A stretch of DNA of 53,117 bases from Parastagonospora avenae f. sp. tritici 18332-5 (GCA_022559985.1 JAFJTR010000132.1:1-53117), one strand, 5' to 3'; positions 33,956 through 45,260 are shown, numbered from the stretch's first letter. Numbers and translations: made by a program. The notes: generated from the sequence alone by a model not told the origin.

Positions 33956-34720
33956 ATGGCGGCAAATGTCCTGCCTGTGCAAGAAGTTCACGATCGTGTC
34001 AATGCGCTCATGGCAACTCTGCCCAATTACCTCAGACCTCACTACGTTCCACCGCAAGTCCTGCCCGTAGCACGCCCCGCACTCCTACATATGCTTAAGA
34101 AGGCGGGCTGCATCAGTCCAAAAGGTACTAAAGCGAAACATGTTGCCCAGTACGAAGAAGAAATGGCTGCTTTTCACACGCCTGTTGGCATCGCGCCAGA
34201 ATATCTCGTCGTCGAAAGAACCCTCCGTGACATGCACGGATCAACATGGAAACATTTCGTCCAGTCGTGCAATGCTATATTTCCAGAACAACTAATGCTG
34301 CGGGCACAAGTACTTGCCGCCTCTCCGCACACGTCTGTGGTGTGGGCGGTGCAGCGCCAATCCATTATGCGGAAACTTCTCGAATATCGCCGGTGGGTGA
34401 ATGACGAGGTTCGCACAAGAGAGCAAGCTGAAGGTGAAGCTCTTACTAAGCGCTTCGCGAGTGTCGAAGAACTGAAAGTAGAGTTGGGCATCCCGGGCCA
34501 AGAACTCGAGCACGAGAAGAACAAGGATTGTGAACTGGCATATCTACCCACGGCATTTTGGGAGCGGGTAGCATATCGAGCGCAGGATGTTTGGGATGTT
34601 TGGGATGTTTGGGACGAAATCATCAGTCTTTGGGCTCTGAGGATTCCGAGGACAGGAACAGATGCAGAGGAAAAGCCAGCACTGGCTGCAGAGCAAGATG
34701 TAGAGATCATGGGTGATTGA
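33956..34720 (+). CDS. Unrecognised 254-aa protein downstream of mt-LeuRS
   Basis: An open frame from ATG 33956 (MAANVLPVQEVHDRVNALMA) to 34720. The frame is open back to 33884 but without another ATG. Composition is ordinary for a soluble protein: mixed helix, Glu/Arg-rich, no signal peptide, no membrane segment. Conserved-looking parts are RPHYVPPQVLPVARPALLHM and FHTPVGIAPEYLVVERTLRD. A triple in-frame repeat gives DVWDVWDVWD near the C-terminus. I do not recognise the family. It starts 183 nt after the LeuRS stop. An upstream exon within the region between the two genes is possible. Confidence 0.6.
   Translation: MAANVLPVQEVHDRVNALMATLPNYLRPHYVPPQVLPVARPALLHMLKKAGCISPKGTKAKHVAQYEEEMAAFHTPVGIAPEYLVVERTLRDMHGSTWKHFVQSCNAIFPEQLMLRAQVLAASPHTSVVWAVQRQSIMRKLLEYRRWVNDEVRTREQAEGEALTKRFASVEELKVELGIPGQELEHEKNKDCELAYLPTAFWERVAYRAQDVWDVWDVWDEIISLWALRIPRTGTDAEEKPALAAEQDVEIMGD
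34586..34612 (+). repeat. Three exact copies of GATGTTTGG in coding sequence
   Basis: Three perfect tandem 9-bp units in frame within the 254-aa protein, encoding DVW three times; the next codons (GACGAA) continue a fourth Asp. It is a recent slippage expansion and a likely length polymorphism. Confidence 0.9.
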
Positions 34721-34890
34721 ACGTGGCTTGCAGGCGACGATCCGAGCCTCGAGTGGGTAAGGAAATCAAGTGGGGAAAAGGGGGGCACTGTTCAAGTGGC
34801 AATGAGGATTTTGCGGCATTACAAGGTGCATCTCAAGTAATGTGATTGTATATATTGCGTTGTACAAAATGCATTCGTCTCAACCTTTCA

Positions 34891-35971
34891 TCATCGGATC
34901 CTAGGCTTCAACTTCAATGTCCCGTCGTCACCGTTCGCTCTGGCCATCTGCGCTTCTACCATTCTCCCAATGTTCCCACCGTCAACCGTAATACCTCCTC
35001 TCAATAGATCAAGAACGACTCTTCCCTTCACAATCGTCTCTTCCACAAGACCCTCGACGTTCTCTGGACCTACCCGACCATACCAAATGCCCGTTCCTGC
35101 AAGCGCATGCGTAATGTGCTGAGGGCTGGGAGGGAGGTATATGATAACGTTTCCAGCATATTTGTGTCCGCCAATGTGACTTATCTGTGCCACATGGCCC
35201 TCGATACCTCGCCGTCGCAACTCTTCCTGGAAAGAGGACTGCAGTATCGGGCCGAGAATACCACAGCGTTGGTCGCGGCCGCCATGGCCACAGATCAGAA
35301 TCGTAGGGTTCGTGACCGGTTCTGCGGTTGGTAATCTCGTCGCCGCTTCTTCGTCGCGCACGAGCTTTGCCTTTTGCTCTACAGCCAAGCCATCATGCAT
35401 AGGATGTAGCTTCCTGGCTTTCAGGTACGCTGTGGCGAAATCTGTCCAAGAATCGTTTGTATGCGGTATCGCCGCGACCCTTTTGAACGCTGGGAATAGC
35501 AAGGCGGTCGTAGTGTTCGGTGCTTCGCTGGCAGGCAGCGACGAAGCAGTTATGACGACGTTATGGAATGGCTAACATGGTATCGATCAGCACAAATATA
35601 TCCTCAGCTTTGCTGGTAGGGAACGAACAAACATCAAAAGCCTCTCCACCCTTGCCAATCACGCCTTTGAGACCTTTAACGAAGGCGCCGGTTGCGCCGT
35701 CCTCTTGCTCAATGTTGCTGTGCCAATCGTCCTTGCCGGTGCACAGAATGACTTGCTCTGAATACGCGGCCATTGTGTTCAAAAGCGGGGTCTTGCGGTC
35801 GATGTCGAGATCGGGAGGTGTTGAGGCGCATTCGCATGTAGGTGAGGGACATGTTGCTATCGTGGGCACCAAGGATTGGAGTCTGCTTGAAGAGCAGGAA
35901 AACGCGCGCTGACTTGTGAGACGTAAGCCTGCTATGGGTATGCGCGAAAGACGCGCAGATTTGAATAACAT
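34891..35971 (-). CDS. AIM32: Aim32-type sucrase/ferredoxin-like mitochondrial protein
   Basis: Two exons, 35971-35633 and 35571-34891, give 339 aa. The 61-nt intron (GTTTGT donor, GCTGAT branch, TTAG acceptor) joins GGEAFD to PFHNVVITASSLPAS. Reading through it instead hits a stop, so the intron is needed. The N-terminus (MLFKSARLSRIPIAGLRLTS) is a mitochondrial presequence. Cysteines occur in ATCPSPTCECAS, and the thioredoxin-like ferredoxin domain has TILICGHGGRDQRCGILGPI and HIGGHKYAGNVIIYLP. This is the Suc_Fer-like family; yeast Aim32 is a 2Fe-2S thioredoxin-like protein linked to mitochondrial redox and import quality control. The His-x-x-x-His/Cys cluster expected for the iron-sulphur site is present. 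Confidence 0.87.
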
Positions 35972-36326
35972 GATATGGTGGTGAGCATCAGAGGCGGGAT
36001 GAGCAAGGAATTAGTCGTATCGCCTTTCGGAAGCGTTCCGCAGCAAGCTATGACGCTCATGTCGGACATGGCGGAGCTCGGCTTTAGACAATACGATACC
36101 TTGTGCTTGGCATCTTTAGGAAGGTGCATCCCTGGATGACCACGATACAATCTTGGAGGTCCAGGATCATTGCTTTAGCGCCAAAATCCGCCCGTTTCCC
36201 GAGGAGCTAGCGAAAGACGCGTCCATCAGTGTTGACTATTTTCCGAGTCTAATTCTGCACCATCGCCTTATTGACCTGCTTCCTCGCAGAACAGCAACGT
36301 TCCCAGATTCCAAGGGGAACGCCGAG
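35972..36326. promoter_or_regulatory. Divergent promoter, AIM32 and MFS transporter
   Basis: 355 nt between the two starts. The transporter frame is open through much of it, but without an upstream ATG in frame that fits the family N-terminus. Confidence 0.4.
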
Positions 36327-37979
36327 ATGGGAACGCAAGCCAGCGACGAGACAACGCCTCTGCTTAGGAGCATCGAGCCAGCACCAATCAGTGAAGCATC
36401 GGGTCAGACACCTGCTGACAATGAAGATGCCATCCAGGAAAGAACTGATGAGGACGAACAAGCTCCACTGCCCAAGGCACAAATATTCCTGTTATGCTAC
36501 ACCTCTGTCGTGGAGCCCATTGCCTTCTTTGGTATATTTCCCTACATCAATTCCATGATTGAGATAGTTGGCAATGTAGAGAAAGATGAAGTCGGCTTCT
36601 ATTCGGGTCTGATCGAAAGCTTGTTTTCTGCCACCCAGATGTGCGTTATGTTACTATGGGGCAAGGTAAACATACATACTGGGACAGTATATCTACAGTT
36701 CTGACTATCGTAGGCTTCCGACCGTTATGGAAGAAAGCCTGTTCTCGTGCTCTCCCTGATCGGAGTCTCAGTCGCAACAACCCTTTTTGGCATGAGCCAG
36801 ACGCTATGGCAAATGATTGTTGCGAGATGTTTTGCAGGAGTATTCGCTGGTACTGTAGTAACAGTCCGCGCAATGCTCAGCGAAAACAGCACGAAATACA
36901 CACAGGCAAGAGCGTTCAGCTATTTCGCTTTTGCTCGAAATTTGGGGCTATTTCTAGGTCCGCTGCTCGGTCAGTGTAGTCCGTCTTATAATCAGCCCTC
37001 TAACTAACCAAATCCGTGTAGGCGGTGTGCTGGAGAGACCTGCTTCGAAGTATACCAGCACCTTCGGTCGCATTCAATTCTTCCACGACTACCCTTATGC
37101 TCTACCTGGTATGGTCACTTCAAGCATTGCTCTCTCATCTGCTCTCACGACATTTTTCTTCGTGAAAGAGGTATGTATGGCCCATGAAGCTGAGGAGACA
37201 TACTCACCGTAACAGACATTAGATGTGCATGTGGACAAGAACATCCCACGTGAACCACCAATGTCGACTCGGCAACTCTTCCAGTCTCCTGGCGTTGCTA
37301 GAGTGGTACTGATCTACAATTATGTTATGATGTTAGCATATACCTTTACAGCGGTCAATCCCCTCTTCATGTATACACCAGTACCTCTAGGTGGCCTGAG
37401 CTTCTCGCCTGAGCTCATCGCTGCCTTTACAGCGTTGGCGGGTGCTTCGCAGGCTGCCTGGCTTCTCTTGGTGTTTCCGCGCCTGCACAAACGTGTAGGT
37501 ACTGGGCGGATATTGTTCTACTGTGCATGTGCATGGCCAATCTTCTTCGCTCTCAATGTCGCCTTCAACTTCTTCCTTCGCTACCATCTCAAGAAGATCT
37601 TTTGGACGACGGCGCCGCTGACGCTTGCACTGGGCAGTGGGGTTGCCATGTCTTTCAGTGAGTTCATCCTCGCTTGCGTTCAGTACTTTTCTGACACATT
37701 ACAGCCGCAGTCCAGCTTGCGGTGAACGATGTAGCACCTTCGCACGAAACACTCGGAACCTTGAACGCCATCGTGTTAGCCATACAGAGCGGCCTTCGTG
37801 CCGTTTCACCCGCTTCGGCCACTAGTATATATGCTTTGGGTGTGAAGTACCAAATTCTGGGTGGACATCTATTCTGGCTCATCAACATCGTACTCGCTCT
37901 GGGCCTACTTGTCCTCCTCAGATTGTTACCAGCGAAAGTAGCTAAAAGACCTGAACCGCTACACAACAGCCGATCATAA
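36327..37979 (+). CDS. Five-exon MFS transporter (TetA/Zif-like DHA1 branch)
   Basis: Exons 36327-36665, 36714-36969, 37022-37170, 37216-37657 and 37705-37979 give 486 aa. Joins restore LLWGKASDRYGRKPVLVLSL (the loop 2-3 MFS motif), GPLLGGVLERPA, FFVKETLDVHVD and VAMSFTAVQLAVNDVAPS. The N-terminus carries DETTPLLRS, a dileucine-type acidic motif (ETTPLL) used for vacuolar or endosomal sorting. The end, GLRAVSPASATSIYALG, is typical of fungal relatives of yeast Ycr023c and plant ZIF-type transporters. Twelve helices fit. The substrate is unknown; a vacuolar location is inference from the sorting motif. All introns are 45-52 nt. Confidence 0.83.
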
Positions 37980-38428
37980 ATGGTACATGAAGTGGTCTGT
38001 CTCTACTAGATGTTATGTATACTTAGAACGAGTTACGGTCCTGTCACAGATGGGCAAATTCAGTGACATTGAGAAAACCGTGATACATTTTTTGCACCTT
38101 GTGTTCACTTGGCAGAATGTAAACGCATCTTGTCAATATGCAACATACTGTTGTACAATACGCATCACTGGGCGGGTGATCTTGCTGAAGGGCAACTCTT
38201 GTACATCAATACTCGACAGAAGGTAGACGCCGTATTCCTGTACGCGCTGTGACGCATCTTGTCACTCCGCATATGCATGTACTCGCATGCACAGCCAATG
38301 GTAAACCTTGCACCACATTGCAACATGCCACATCGGCCCCTGGATAAGGAGGTGTCCCACGGAGTCGCACCTGTTCATGAAGGCATTGCATTTCTTAAGT
38401 TTTACATGCAGGGTTTTATTTTCGTAAT
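37980..38428. promoter_or_regulatory. Promoter of the HET-domain gene
   Basis: About 450 nt between the MFS transporter 3' end and the HET gene start. I see no gene. The start at 38429 is the first ATG in the frame that leads into the HET exon. Confidence 0.35.
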
Positions 38429-40529
38429 ATGGAGAAACTTGGACCGATATGTGAAGCGTTCCGGGCGTACAGGAAGAGGTCCGATGCAACTCAGGGATCT
38501 GCATGGAACCATATAGAGGGCTCTTTGGAGAAGAGTCTCCAGTGCAGCTGCGAGTACTGTATATTGGCATGCAGTATGCTGGGCAAAGAAGGCGACCTGG
38601 CAAGGTACAAGGAGTATAACCGCAAAGCAATGGCAGATAATTCCCAGATGGTCTTCTCGAGGGCGGTGGACTCTAAAGAACCATTTCAAGACGTCAAATT
38701 ACGCGCATTATTCGTCAAATCCGGGCTTGTATTCAAAACAGACCCTAATCAGAGGGAAGTGTTCGTTGTAGATCGTAAGTTTTCCCAGGACAAACAAAGA
38801 TATGAGCTAACACTAACGCCTTTAAGGTGCGGATGATCCAATCCTTCCTATAGCGAAACAAATTATAGGAGCTACTGGATCTATGCAAGCCATGCGTGCT
38901 GTGTCCAAGTGGTTCTTGGATTGTGTGAAGGACCATAACATCATGTGCCCAACACTAGTGAGCCCGGATGGTCCACCACAATTACCGTTTCGCGTTATAG
39001 ACGTTGGTACAAAGGATTCTACAGATGTCCGGCTGCTGCAGACGAATGAGGAATTTGGATACTGGGCATGTCTCAGCCACTGTTGGGGCGGCGAGCAGCC
39101 TTTACAGACCACACGAGACTCTCTGACACGACATCAGAATGCCATTCATTGGAAGGATCTGCCAAGGACTTTTCAAGACGCTGTATTCATCACTAGAGCG
39201 CTTGGCATTTCATATCTGTGGATAGACTCGTTGTGCATTGTCCAAGATGACCTTGACGACTGGCAAGTCCAATCTACTAAGATGGCGGACATATACCAGC
39301 ACTCTATCCTCACCATTGCTGGCTCAGCATCACCAGGTCCTAACCAAGGTATCTTTCGCAACGCAAGCCCAGAGTACATGGACAAGCCCATCGCCGATAT
39401 ACTAGGCGACACAATACTCAGGAAGGTCCGTGTCCGCAAGGCTCTTTCCCACAATGCTGCTGAATTACCGCTTCTCGGTAGGGGCTGGGTGCATCAAGAA
39501 AGGCTTCTGAGTCCGCGCATCCTCCACTTCGGCCATAACGAGATGATCTGGGAGTGCATGGAATGTTTGACATGCGAATGTGGGCATCATGAGGGTCGAT
39601 ACAACGCCAGCTCGCAATCGCGTTCATGGCCAACCTCGAAAGAGATGTTTCATCCATACTGTTTGCAACCCGCCAACTTATGGATCCACAGGAGCCCTCC
39701 GGTGTGGCAACGCGTGGTGGAGGACTATTCACGAATGGCGTTGTCCAAACCTGAAGACATCTTCCCAGCGATCTCCGGACTTGCAAAGAGTTTGCAGAAG
39801 GCGACGGGATGGGAGTACGTCGCCGGCCTCTGGAAGGAAACTTTGATCGTCGATCTGGTATGGTGCACGCAAGATCCACATATGGCAATCAGATGCGCTC
39901 CTTGGCGGGCGCCGACCTTTTCCTGGGCTTCGGTGCAAAGCAGGACTTCTACAAGTCAGGGCCATTCGATCTCTTATATTCATATGAATAACCTGCAGAA
40001 AGGCCTGCAAGTCAATTCGGATACTCGGCGAAGGACAGACTTTTACGCCACGTTGATGGAAACGTCGTATACGCTGGTCAGGGAGGACGATCCGACAGGT
40101 CGTGTGCAGTCTGCTTATGTCGTCTTGAAAGGCACTCTGATTAGAGCCACATTGGGTAGGAGCACTTCGACAAAAACATGGCATGTCGCTGCTATTGGCA
40201 GGGAACCATACAAACACAACGACTTCCGGATGGATTTCGATCTTGATAATGATGGTCTTGGGACAGGACCTGAAAGACCACAAGACGTGCACTGCTTACG
40301 GTTGATAGGGACAAAAAAGGACGTTCAATTCGAGGACGAGGAATTCCTGGTCTATCTAGTGTTGAAGCAAGTGAAGATGGAAAGCCCTAGAACAGTACCA
40401 ACTCCTGGGTTAGGCCCTTTAGTGTTCGAGAGAGTGGGTCTTTTGGCTAATTGGAGAGGCGAAGTGCAACTGGAAGATGAGTCTGAAGCGAGCGCTATTT
40501 CACATGACAGTATCATTAAGATCGTGTGA
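38429..40529 (+). CDS. HET-domain protein
   Basis: Two exons, 38429-38774 and 38827-40529, with a 52-nt intron (GTAAGT, CTAAC branch, TTTAAG), give 682 aa. The N-terminal part has a Cys cluster (LQCSCEYCILAC). The HET domain lies at residues about 200-350: YWACLSHCWGGEQPLQTTRD, IHWKDLPRTFQDAVFITRAL, and SYLWIDSLCIVQDDLDDW followed by MADIYQHSILTIAGSAS. GRGWVHQERLLSPRILHFGH is the usual end block. HET proteins take part in heterokaryon incompatibility and cell death; most family copies have no assigned function, and no partner (NLR, prion-like amyloid) is encoded nearby. It appears intact. Confidence 0.88.
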
Positions 40530-40949
40530 CCTGCTGCGAGGAAATGGTCAAGAAAATTGGCGTATTGGTCTCGTAGCAGGGATACGTACAGTCTGTGGTT
40601 TGGCCTCACAGCTAACAGCTTGAAAAGGCAGTCTTAGGCACCGGAACCACGAGCAACAATGATAAGGGATGTCGTTGGTTACTAGAATGTCAAAGGTCCA
40701 GATTTCTAGGCTACAATCTTATGATCCTACTACAGCTCCATCATAACCCGAGCTTCTCCATAACTAATCACCCAACCGCTAGCTCGCTTTTGTGAACAAC
40801 CGTCATTTGTGAAACCCTGGGCTAACAGAGCGCCAATACATTGATACCTCCGCTATCAGGCTTGCCATGATTTCGATAATCGCACACAGGAACACGCTGT
40901 AAGGTATGTCAGCGATGACTATCGCACATAAAGTTAACATAATCGTACC
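40530..40949. other. Convergent intergenic region
   Basis: About 420 nt between the 3' ends of the HET gene and actin. It holds both 3' untranslated regions. No gene is seen. Confidence 0.5.
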
Positions 40950-42547
40950 TTAGAAGCACTTGCGGTGGACAATGGAAGGACCGCTCTCGTCATACTCCTG
41001 CTTTGAGATCCACATCTGCTGGAAGGTGGAGAGCGAAGCGAGAATGGAACCACCGATCCAGACGGAGTACTTGCGCTCCGGGGGTGCGATGATCTTGACC
41101 TTCATGGACGATGGGGCGAGGGCAGTGATCTCTTTCTGCATGCGGTCGGAGATACCGGGGTACATGGTGGTTCCACCGGACTATAACAGGTCAGCTCATG
41201 ATGCACATTTCCAAGGTTGAGGTACGTACCATGACAATGTTGCCGTACAGGTCTTTCCTGACGTCGACATCGCACTTCATGATGGAGTTGAAAGTGGTGA
41301 CGTGGATGCCACCGCTCTCAAGACCAAGGACGGAAGGCTGGAAAAGGGCCTCGGGAGCACGGAAGCGCTCGTTGCCGATGGTGATGACCTGACCGTCGGG
41401 AAGCTCGTAGGACTTCTCCAAGCTTGAGCTCTGGCTGGCGGTCTGGATCTCCTGCTCGAAGTCGAGGGCAACGTAGCAGAGCTTCTCCTTGATGTCGCGG
41501 ACGATTTCGCGCTCGGCAGTGGTGGAGAAAGTGTAACCGCGCTCGGCCAAGATCTTCATGAGGTAGTCAGTCAGATCGCGACCAGCCATGTCAACACGAG
41601 AAATGGCGTGGGGAAGAGCGAAACCCTCGTAGATGGGGACAACGTGAGTGACACCATCACCGGAGTCGAGCACGATACCGGTGGTACGACCGGAGGCGTA
41701 CAGGGACAGGACGGCCTGGATGGAGACATAGAACGCAGGGGCGTTGAAGGTCTCGAAAACGATCTGGGTCATCTTCTCACGGTTGGACTTGGGGTTGATT
41801 GGAGCTTCGGTGAGCAGGACGGGGTGCTCCTCGGGGGCAACACGCAGCTCGTTGTAGAAGGTGTGGTGCCAAATCTTCTCCATGTCGTCCCAGTTGGTAA
41901 CGACACCGTGCTCGATGGGGTATCGCAGAGTCAGGATACCACGCTTCGACTGTGCCTCGTCACCAACGTAAGAGTCCTTCTGACCCATACCAATCATGAT
42001 ACTGCATCGTTGTCAGCTCGCGGATCTCGTAGGAGCTGCTCAGAGGGTCGTCGTACCCGTGATGGCGCGGTCGGCCGACAATGGAGGCTGCAACATGGTC
42101 AGCACATGCTTCTCAATGGCTCTCGCGGCTGAAGCAGATGGAGCTCAAATTGCTACAGCGCGCGAGCTGGATGGGGGGGAAGACTTACGGAAGACTGCAC
42201 GGGGCGCATCGTCACCGGCGAAACCGGCCTTGCACATACCCGAACTGTCAATAGTCAGCTCACGTCCATTTGATTTCCATGCCTATCGCGCTGTGGCCAT
42301 GGAGGAGTCGTCGCCGCGGCTTTGCGAGGGCGTGGGCACGGGCAATGCGGATAGCCCCTCCACACAACAGGGATGGCTGGAGTATTGATTCGGGAATGAG
42401 AGCTCACCCATTGTCGATGACGAGGGCTGCGACTTCCTCTGCAGTTGAGAATAGTGGTCAGCAGAGCTCATTGAGATAGATGGCGCATTGATTGAGGATG
42501 CCGGGGGTTGTGCCGGGGGCGTTGGGCTTCAGCTGCTTACCTTCCAT
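40950..42547 (-). CDS. ACT1: Actin
   Basis: Six exons: 42547-42541, 42438-42408, 42244-42189, 42087-42057, 42001-41230 and 41180-40950, giving exactly 375 aa. The first exon is 7 nt (ATGGAAG). Joins give [40 protein letters not shown] and [20 protein letters not shown], all standard actin. The protein ends [11 protein letters not shown]. It is the cytoskeletal ATPase for cables, patches and hyphal growth. The many 5' introns (49-163 nt) are the usual pattern for filamentous-fungal actin genes. The promoter is shared, divergently, with FES1. It is highly conserved, so it also serves as a check on my splice calls. Confidence 0.99.
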
Positions 42548-43619
42548 GTTGACTGATTAGGTGTTGGGATTAGAAGGTTTAGGTAGAGACGAGGTGGCTG
42601 CGAGGTGTATCGGCTGCGTCGATGAGGAGTCAGCGCGGGATGCTCAGAGATGCCGGTATTGAGGCGATTGAGCAGGGGCGCGGATGTCGGGGAGCTTACA
42701 GGATGAGGGTGTTGGAGGTTAAGGTGTTGTGCGAGGCAAGTCGGTGGTGGGTGCTGAAATAAGCGGGCCGGCCTTGCCCAGATTTACTAGCGGGGTGGCA
42801 GCTGCGAGGTTGGTTGAGAGCAGGTGGCTTTGCAATCGACACCAAACTGGGAATGTGATCAAATTCAGTAGTGGATGGTGGATGATCAACCTGCTCTGCG
42901 CCGTTTGCTGGACACCTTATATTTGTTTGCATCGCAGTGCGCGTCTAGGCTGCACAATTGCTATTTTCGCAGCCGCGCAAGCTCCCCGCCACAGCATGAG
43001 GACGCTCTCCCACACATGTCATACCAGACCGCCAGGCAGTGCTATTCTGCACCTGCCAAGCGGTACTGGTGTATAAATTTTCTCCACTGTGTACGACGTG
43101 TCTCGCAGCAATGCTCGTGGCGGATGGGCATAGATTTGCCTTGCACTTGCAGCATTGCGACCCCAGCCTTCCACTCACGCTGTTGTTCACCGCCAAATCC
43201 CAAGCCAGCCCCGCTATGTGCCCCTGGCGGCGGATCAGGGGTGCAATGCGCAGGTCACGTGCTGTGGAGGGGCACGGGCGGCCGCTTACAACTTTGGAAA
43301 GACGACCACGGACCTCGATAAACTGTGTTGAATCATATAGGTAGTTTCCATGTTCAAGTCTCGTGAGATGTGTGACCCGGTCTGTATATGCCAGGGAGCA
43401 TGTCGTCCCCAGATTTGCGCCGAGTACAAACATTGAAAGGTTGTGACAGCTGCGAGCCATGGAAGGCTCGCGAATCTGCTGGAGCTGTCGGCCCAAACTA
43501 ACCCGCGTCATGGCCTTGCCTGCGCACCGAAATTATTTCCATGCGCAAAGCCGCTACATTCAACCATCTCACAATCTCACAAACATATACTGCTCTCCCA
43601 AATCAACTCATACGACACC
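42548..43619. promoter_or_regulatory. Actin-FES1 divergent region
   Basis: About 1.07 kb between the two start codons. The actin side is GA-rich on the plus strand (pyrimidine-rich leader on its coding strand), as usual for strongly expressed fungal genes. The FES1 side just before its ATG is CA/TC-rich. No coding potential is convincing in the middle. Confidence 0.45.
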
Positions 43620-44309
43620 ATGAACGATCCACAACTCAACAACCTCCTCAAATGGGGCATTCAGAACTCTGATGCCTCGCGCAGCGACCCTTCGACCGCA
43701 CCACAGCCTATGACGGAAGTCGACAAGGAAGCGCTGCGACAGCTGATAGCAGGAGTTGGAGGTCCATCGGATGCGGATCTCATGCGAGAATCTTTCCAAG
43801 TCATTGAGAACAACGAAGCCGAGGCAGAAGCCAAGCACCAAGCCTTCGAGAATTTCGAGCTGCTCATCCAGGGTATCGACAACGCCAACAATATGGAGGG
43901 CTTGGGACTCTGGACCAAATTGATTAAGCAGCTCGAGAGCGAGGATCCAGTCATCAGGATGTGGGCTGCTTGGTGTTGCAGTACCGCCGTGCAGAACAAC
44001 GTCCGCTCTCAAGAACGAGTATGTATATCTAGTATTTGTATACGTTCATGGAATACAGCTAATGGGTTAAAGCTTCTCGTGCTCAAAGACGCAATCCCTA
44101 CCCTCGTGCGTCTTGCGACTTCGGATCCTGACAGGGCAGCGCGCAAGAAGGCCACCAGCGCTCTCTCCTCGACTGTGCGCAATTTCCAACCCGGCCTGGA
44201 TGCTGTACTTGAGCACATGCCTGCTGAATATAAGCCCAAAGAGGTCCTCGATGCCAACGACATGTCGTCGGTCGACATACTCATCAACAAACTCCGGGAG
44301 AGCACATAA
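43620..44309 (+). CDS. FES1: Fes1, Hsp70 nucleotide-exchange factor
   Basis: Two exons, 43620-44018 and 44073-44309, give 211 aa, the usual Fes1 size. The start MNDPQLNNLLKWGIQNSDAS is the conserved Fes1 N-terminus. Armadillo-type helices follow: ALRQLIAGVGGPSDADLMRE, NNMEGLGLWTKLIKQLESED, and, after the join, ERLLVLKDAIPTLVRLATSD. Fes1 releases ADP from cytosolic Hsp70 (Ssa) and aids clearance of misfolded proteins. The single intron is 54 nt, a multiple of three, and has no in-frame stop, so retention would add 18 residues rather than truncate the protein. The frame is also open upstream of 43620 but lacks family sequence there. Confidence 0.94.
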   Translation: MNDPQLNNLLKWGIQNSDASRSDPSTAPQPMTEVDKEALRQLIAGVGGPSDADLMRESFQVIENNEAEAEAKHQAFENFELLIQGIDNANNMEGLGLWTKLIKQLESEDPVIRMWAAWCCSTAVQNNVRSQERVCISSICIRSWNTANGLKLLVLKDAIPTLVRLATSDPDRAARKKATSALSSTVRNFQPGLDAVLEHMPAEYKPKEVLDANDMSSVDILINKLREST

Positions 44310-44504
44310 CGGCATGGGGCGATGAGCATTTCTTTGGCGTCTTTGGCTACACGGGATCAGCATAGGGTCGGCGTTTAGGCATTGGAACTTTGCACATGGA
44401 AGAAAGAACGGGACATACGTAGAGGCCCAGTACTGTCGCGTGCTGCATCAACATCAACGCGAGCATCTCAGCGCAATACGCTTCACGTTGCCTGTATTCG
44501 AAGT

Positions 44505-45046
44505 TCAAATAACCTCGAGGACCAGCCCAGTCAGTGCACTGAACTCCTCTCTGCTGGCCATACTCTTGTCCAAGCCCATACCTAGCACTACTATGCGCGT
44601 CTCCCTCTCGTCCCTAGTCTTGATAGCACTAGCTATTTGTGTCGCAAGCGTCTGTCCCAGAATTTCAAGCTCCGGCACTGTACCACCAAGTATCGTTGTC
44701 GCGGTCAGATGATGCATCGGTAGCAACTCAGAGCTTGGGTCGTCTTCTTCGCGGTCGAGGTATGGGTTTGAAGTCATTGAGGCGTCCGTTGCGGCGATGT
44801 CGAGGGGTACGTGGACCTAGTACAGTTAGTAAAAATATGTTTGGGACGATAGATTAAGATTCCCCATACCCAGTGAGCCAATCGTCCATCTTGAGTGACA
44901 GTGATGAATATCTTGTCGGCAAAGTTGACTGCAGTTGCGACGGTGTGAAGACCCTTGATGGATGCAGAGGACGTCTTCGTGCGCGCCGGGTACGACGTGT
45001 GCGAAACAGCATGGTCTTCCGAAGGAGCTGCGGCGAGGGCTGCCAT
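44505..45046 (-). CDS. Proteasome assembly chaperone 3 (PAC3/Pba3) family
   Basis: Two exons, 45046-44870 and 44816-44505, with a 53-nt intron (GTATGG, ACTAAC branch, TAG), give 162 aa. The join restores QDGRLAHWVHVPLDIAATDA. The fold signatures are VATAVNFADKIFITVTQDGR, then HHLTATTILGGTVPELEILG and TRIVVLGMGLDKS, as in PAC3 proteins (human PSMG3, yeast Irc25/Pba3). PAC3 pairs with PAC4 to order alpha subunits of the 20S proteasome. The length is slightly above the human protein, with an extra N-terminal segment. It is divergent to ECM16. The alternative, a PAC4-like protein, fits less well because of the LGG loop. Confidence 0.75.
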
Positions 45047-45260
45047 ACTGTCAACCGTGCACTAAGTCTTGTTTACAGTATGCCGGACAGTAATTTGCAA
45101 GTGCCTTGCTGGACGCGCCCGAGACAAGCTCTGGTGGGGCGGGTTTCCAAGGTTCTGCCACCGCCCTCGGTGATAGTGGCTGCAACCTCCGCCAAAATAA
45201 TTTCGACTGTCGCAAACAACTTCAGGCTCTGCCGTCGCAAATCGCCCACACCTCACGAAC
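45047..45260. promoter_or_regulatory. Divergent promoter, PAC3-like gene and ECM16
   Basis: 214 nt between the two starts. The intervening plus-strand open frame at 44873-45412 is a shadow of these two genes and is not counted. Confidence 0.45.

Noticed and set aside
35521..35580. Alternative AIM32 intron from GTTAGC to CCAG
   Set aside because: It closes in phase but removes the family-like PFHNVVITASSLP segment; the GTTTGT...TTAG intron keeps it.
41608..42132. 174-aa plus-strand frame
   Set aside because: Antisense of actin exon 5, whose codon bias leaves the opposite frame open.
43443..43619. In-frame upstream extension of FES1
   Set aside because: No ATG; MNDPQLNNLLKWG is the conserved Fes1 start.
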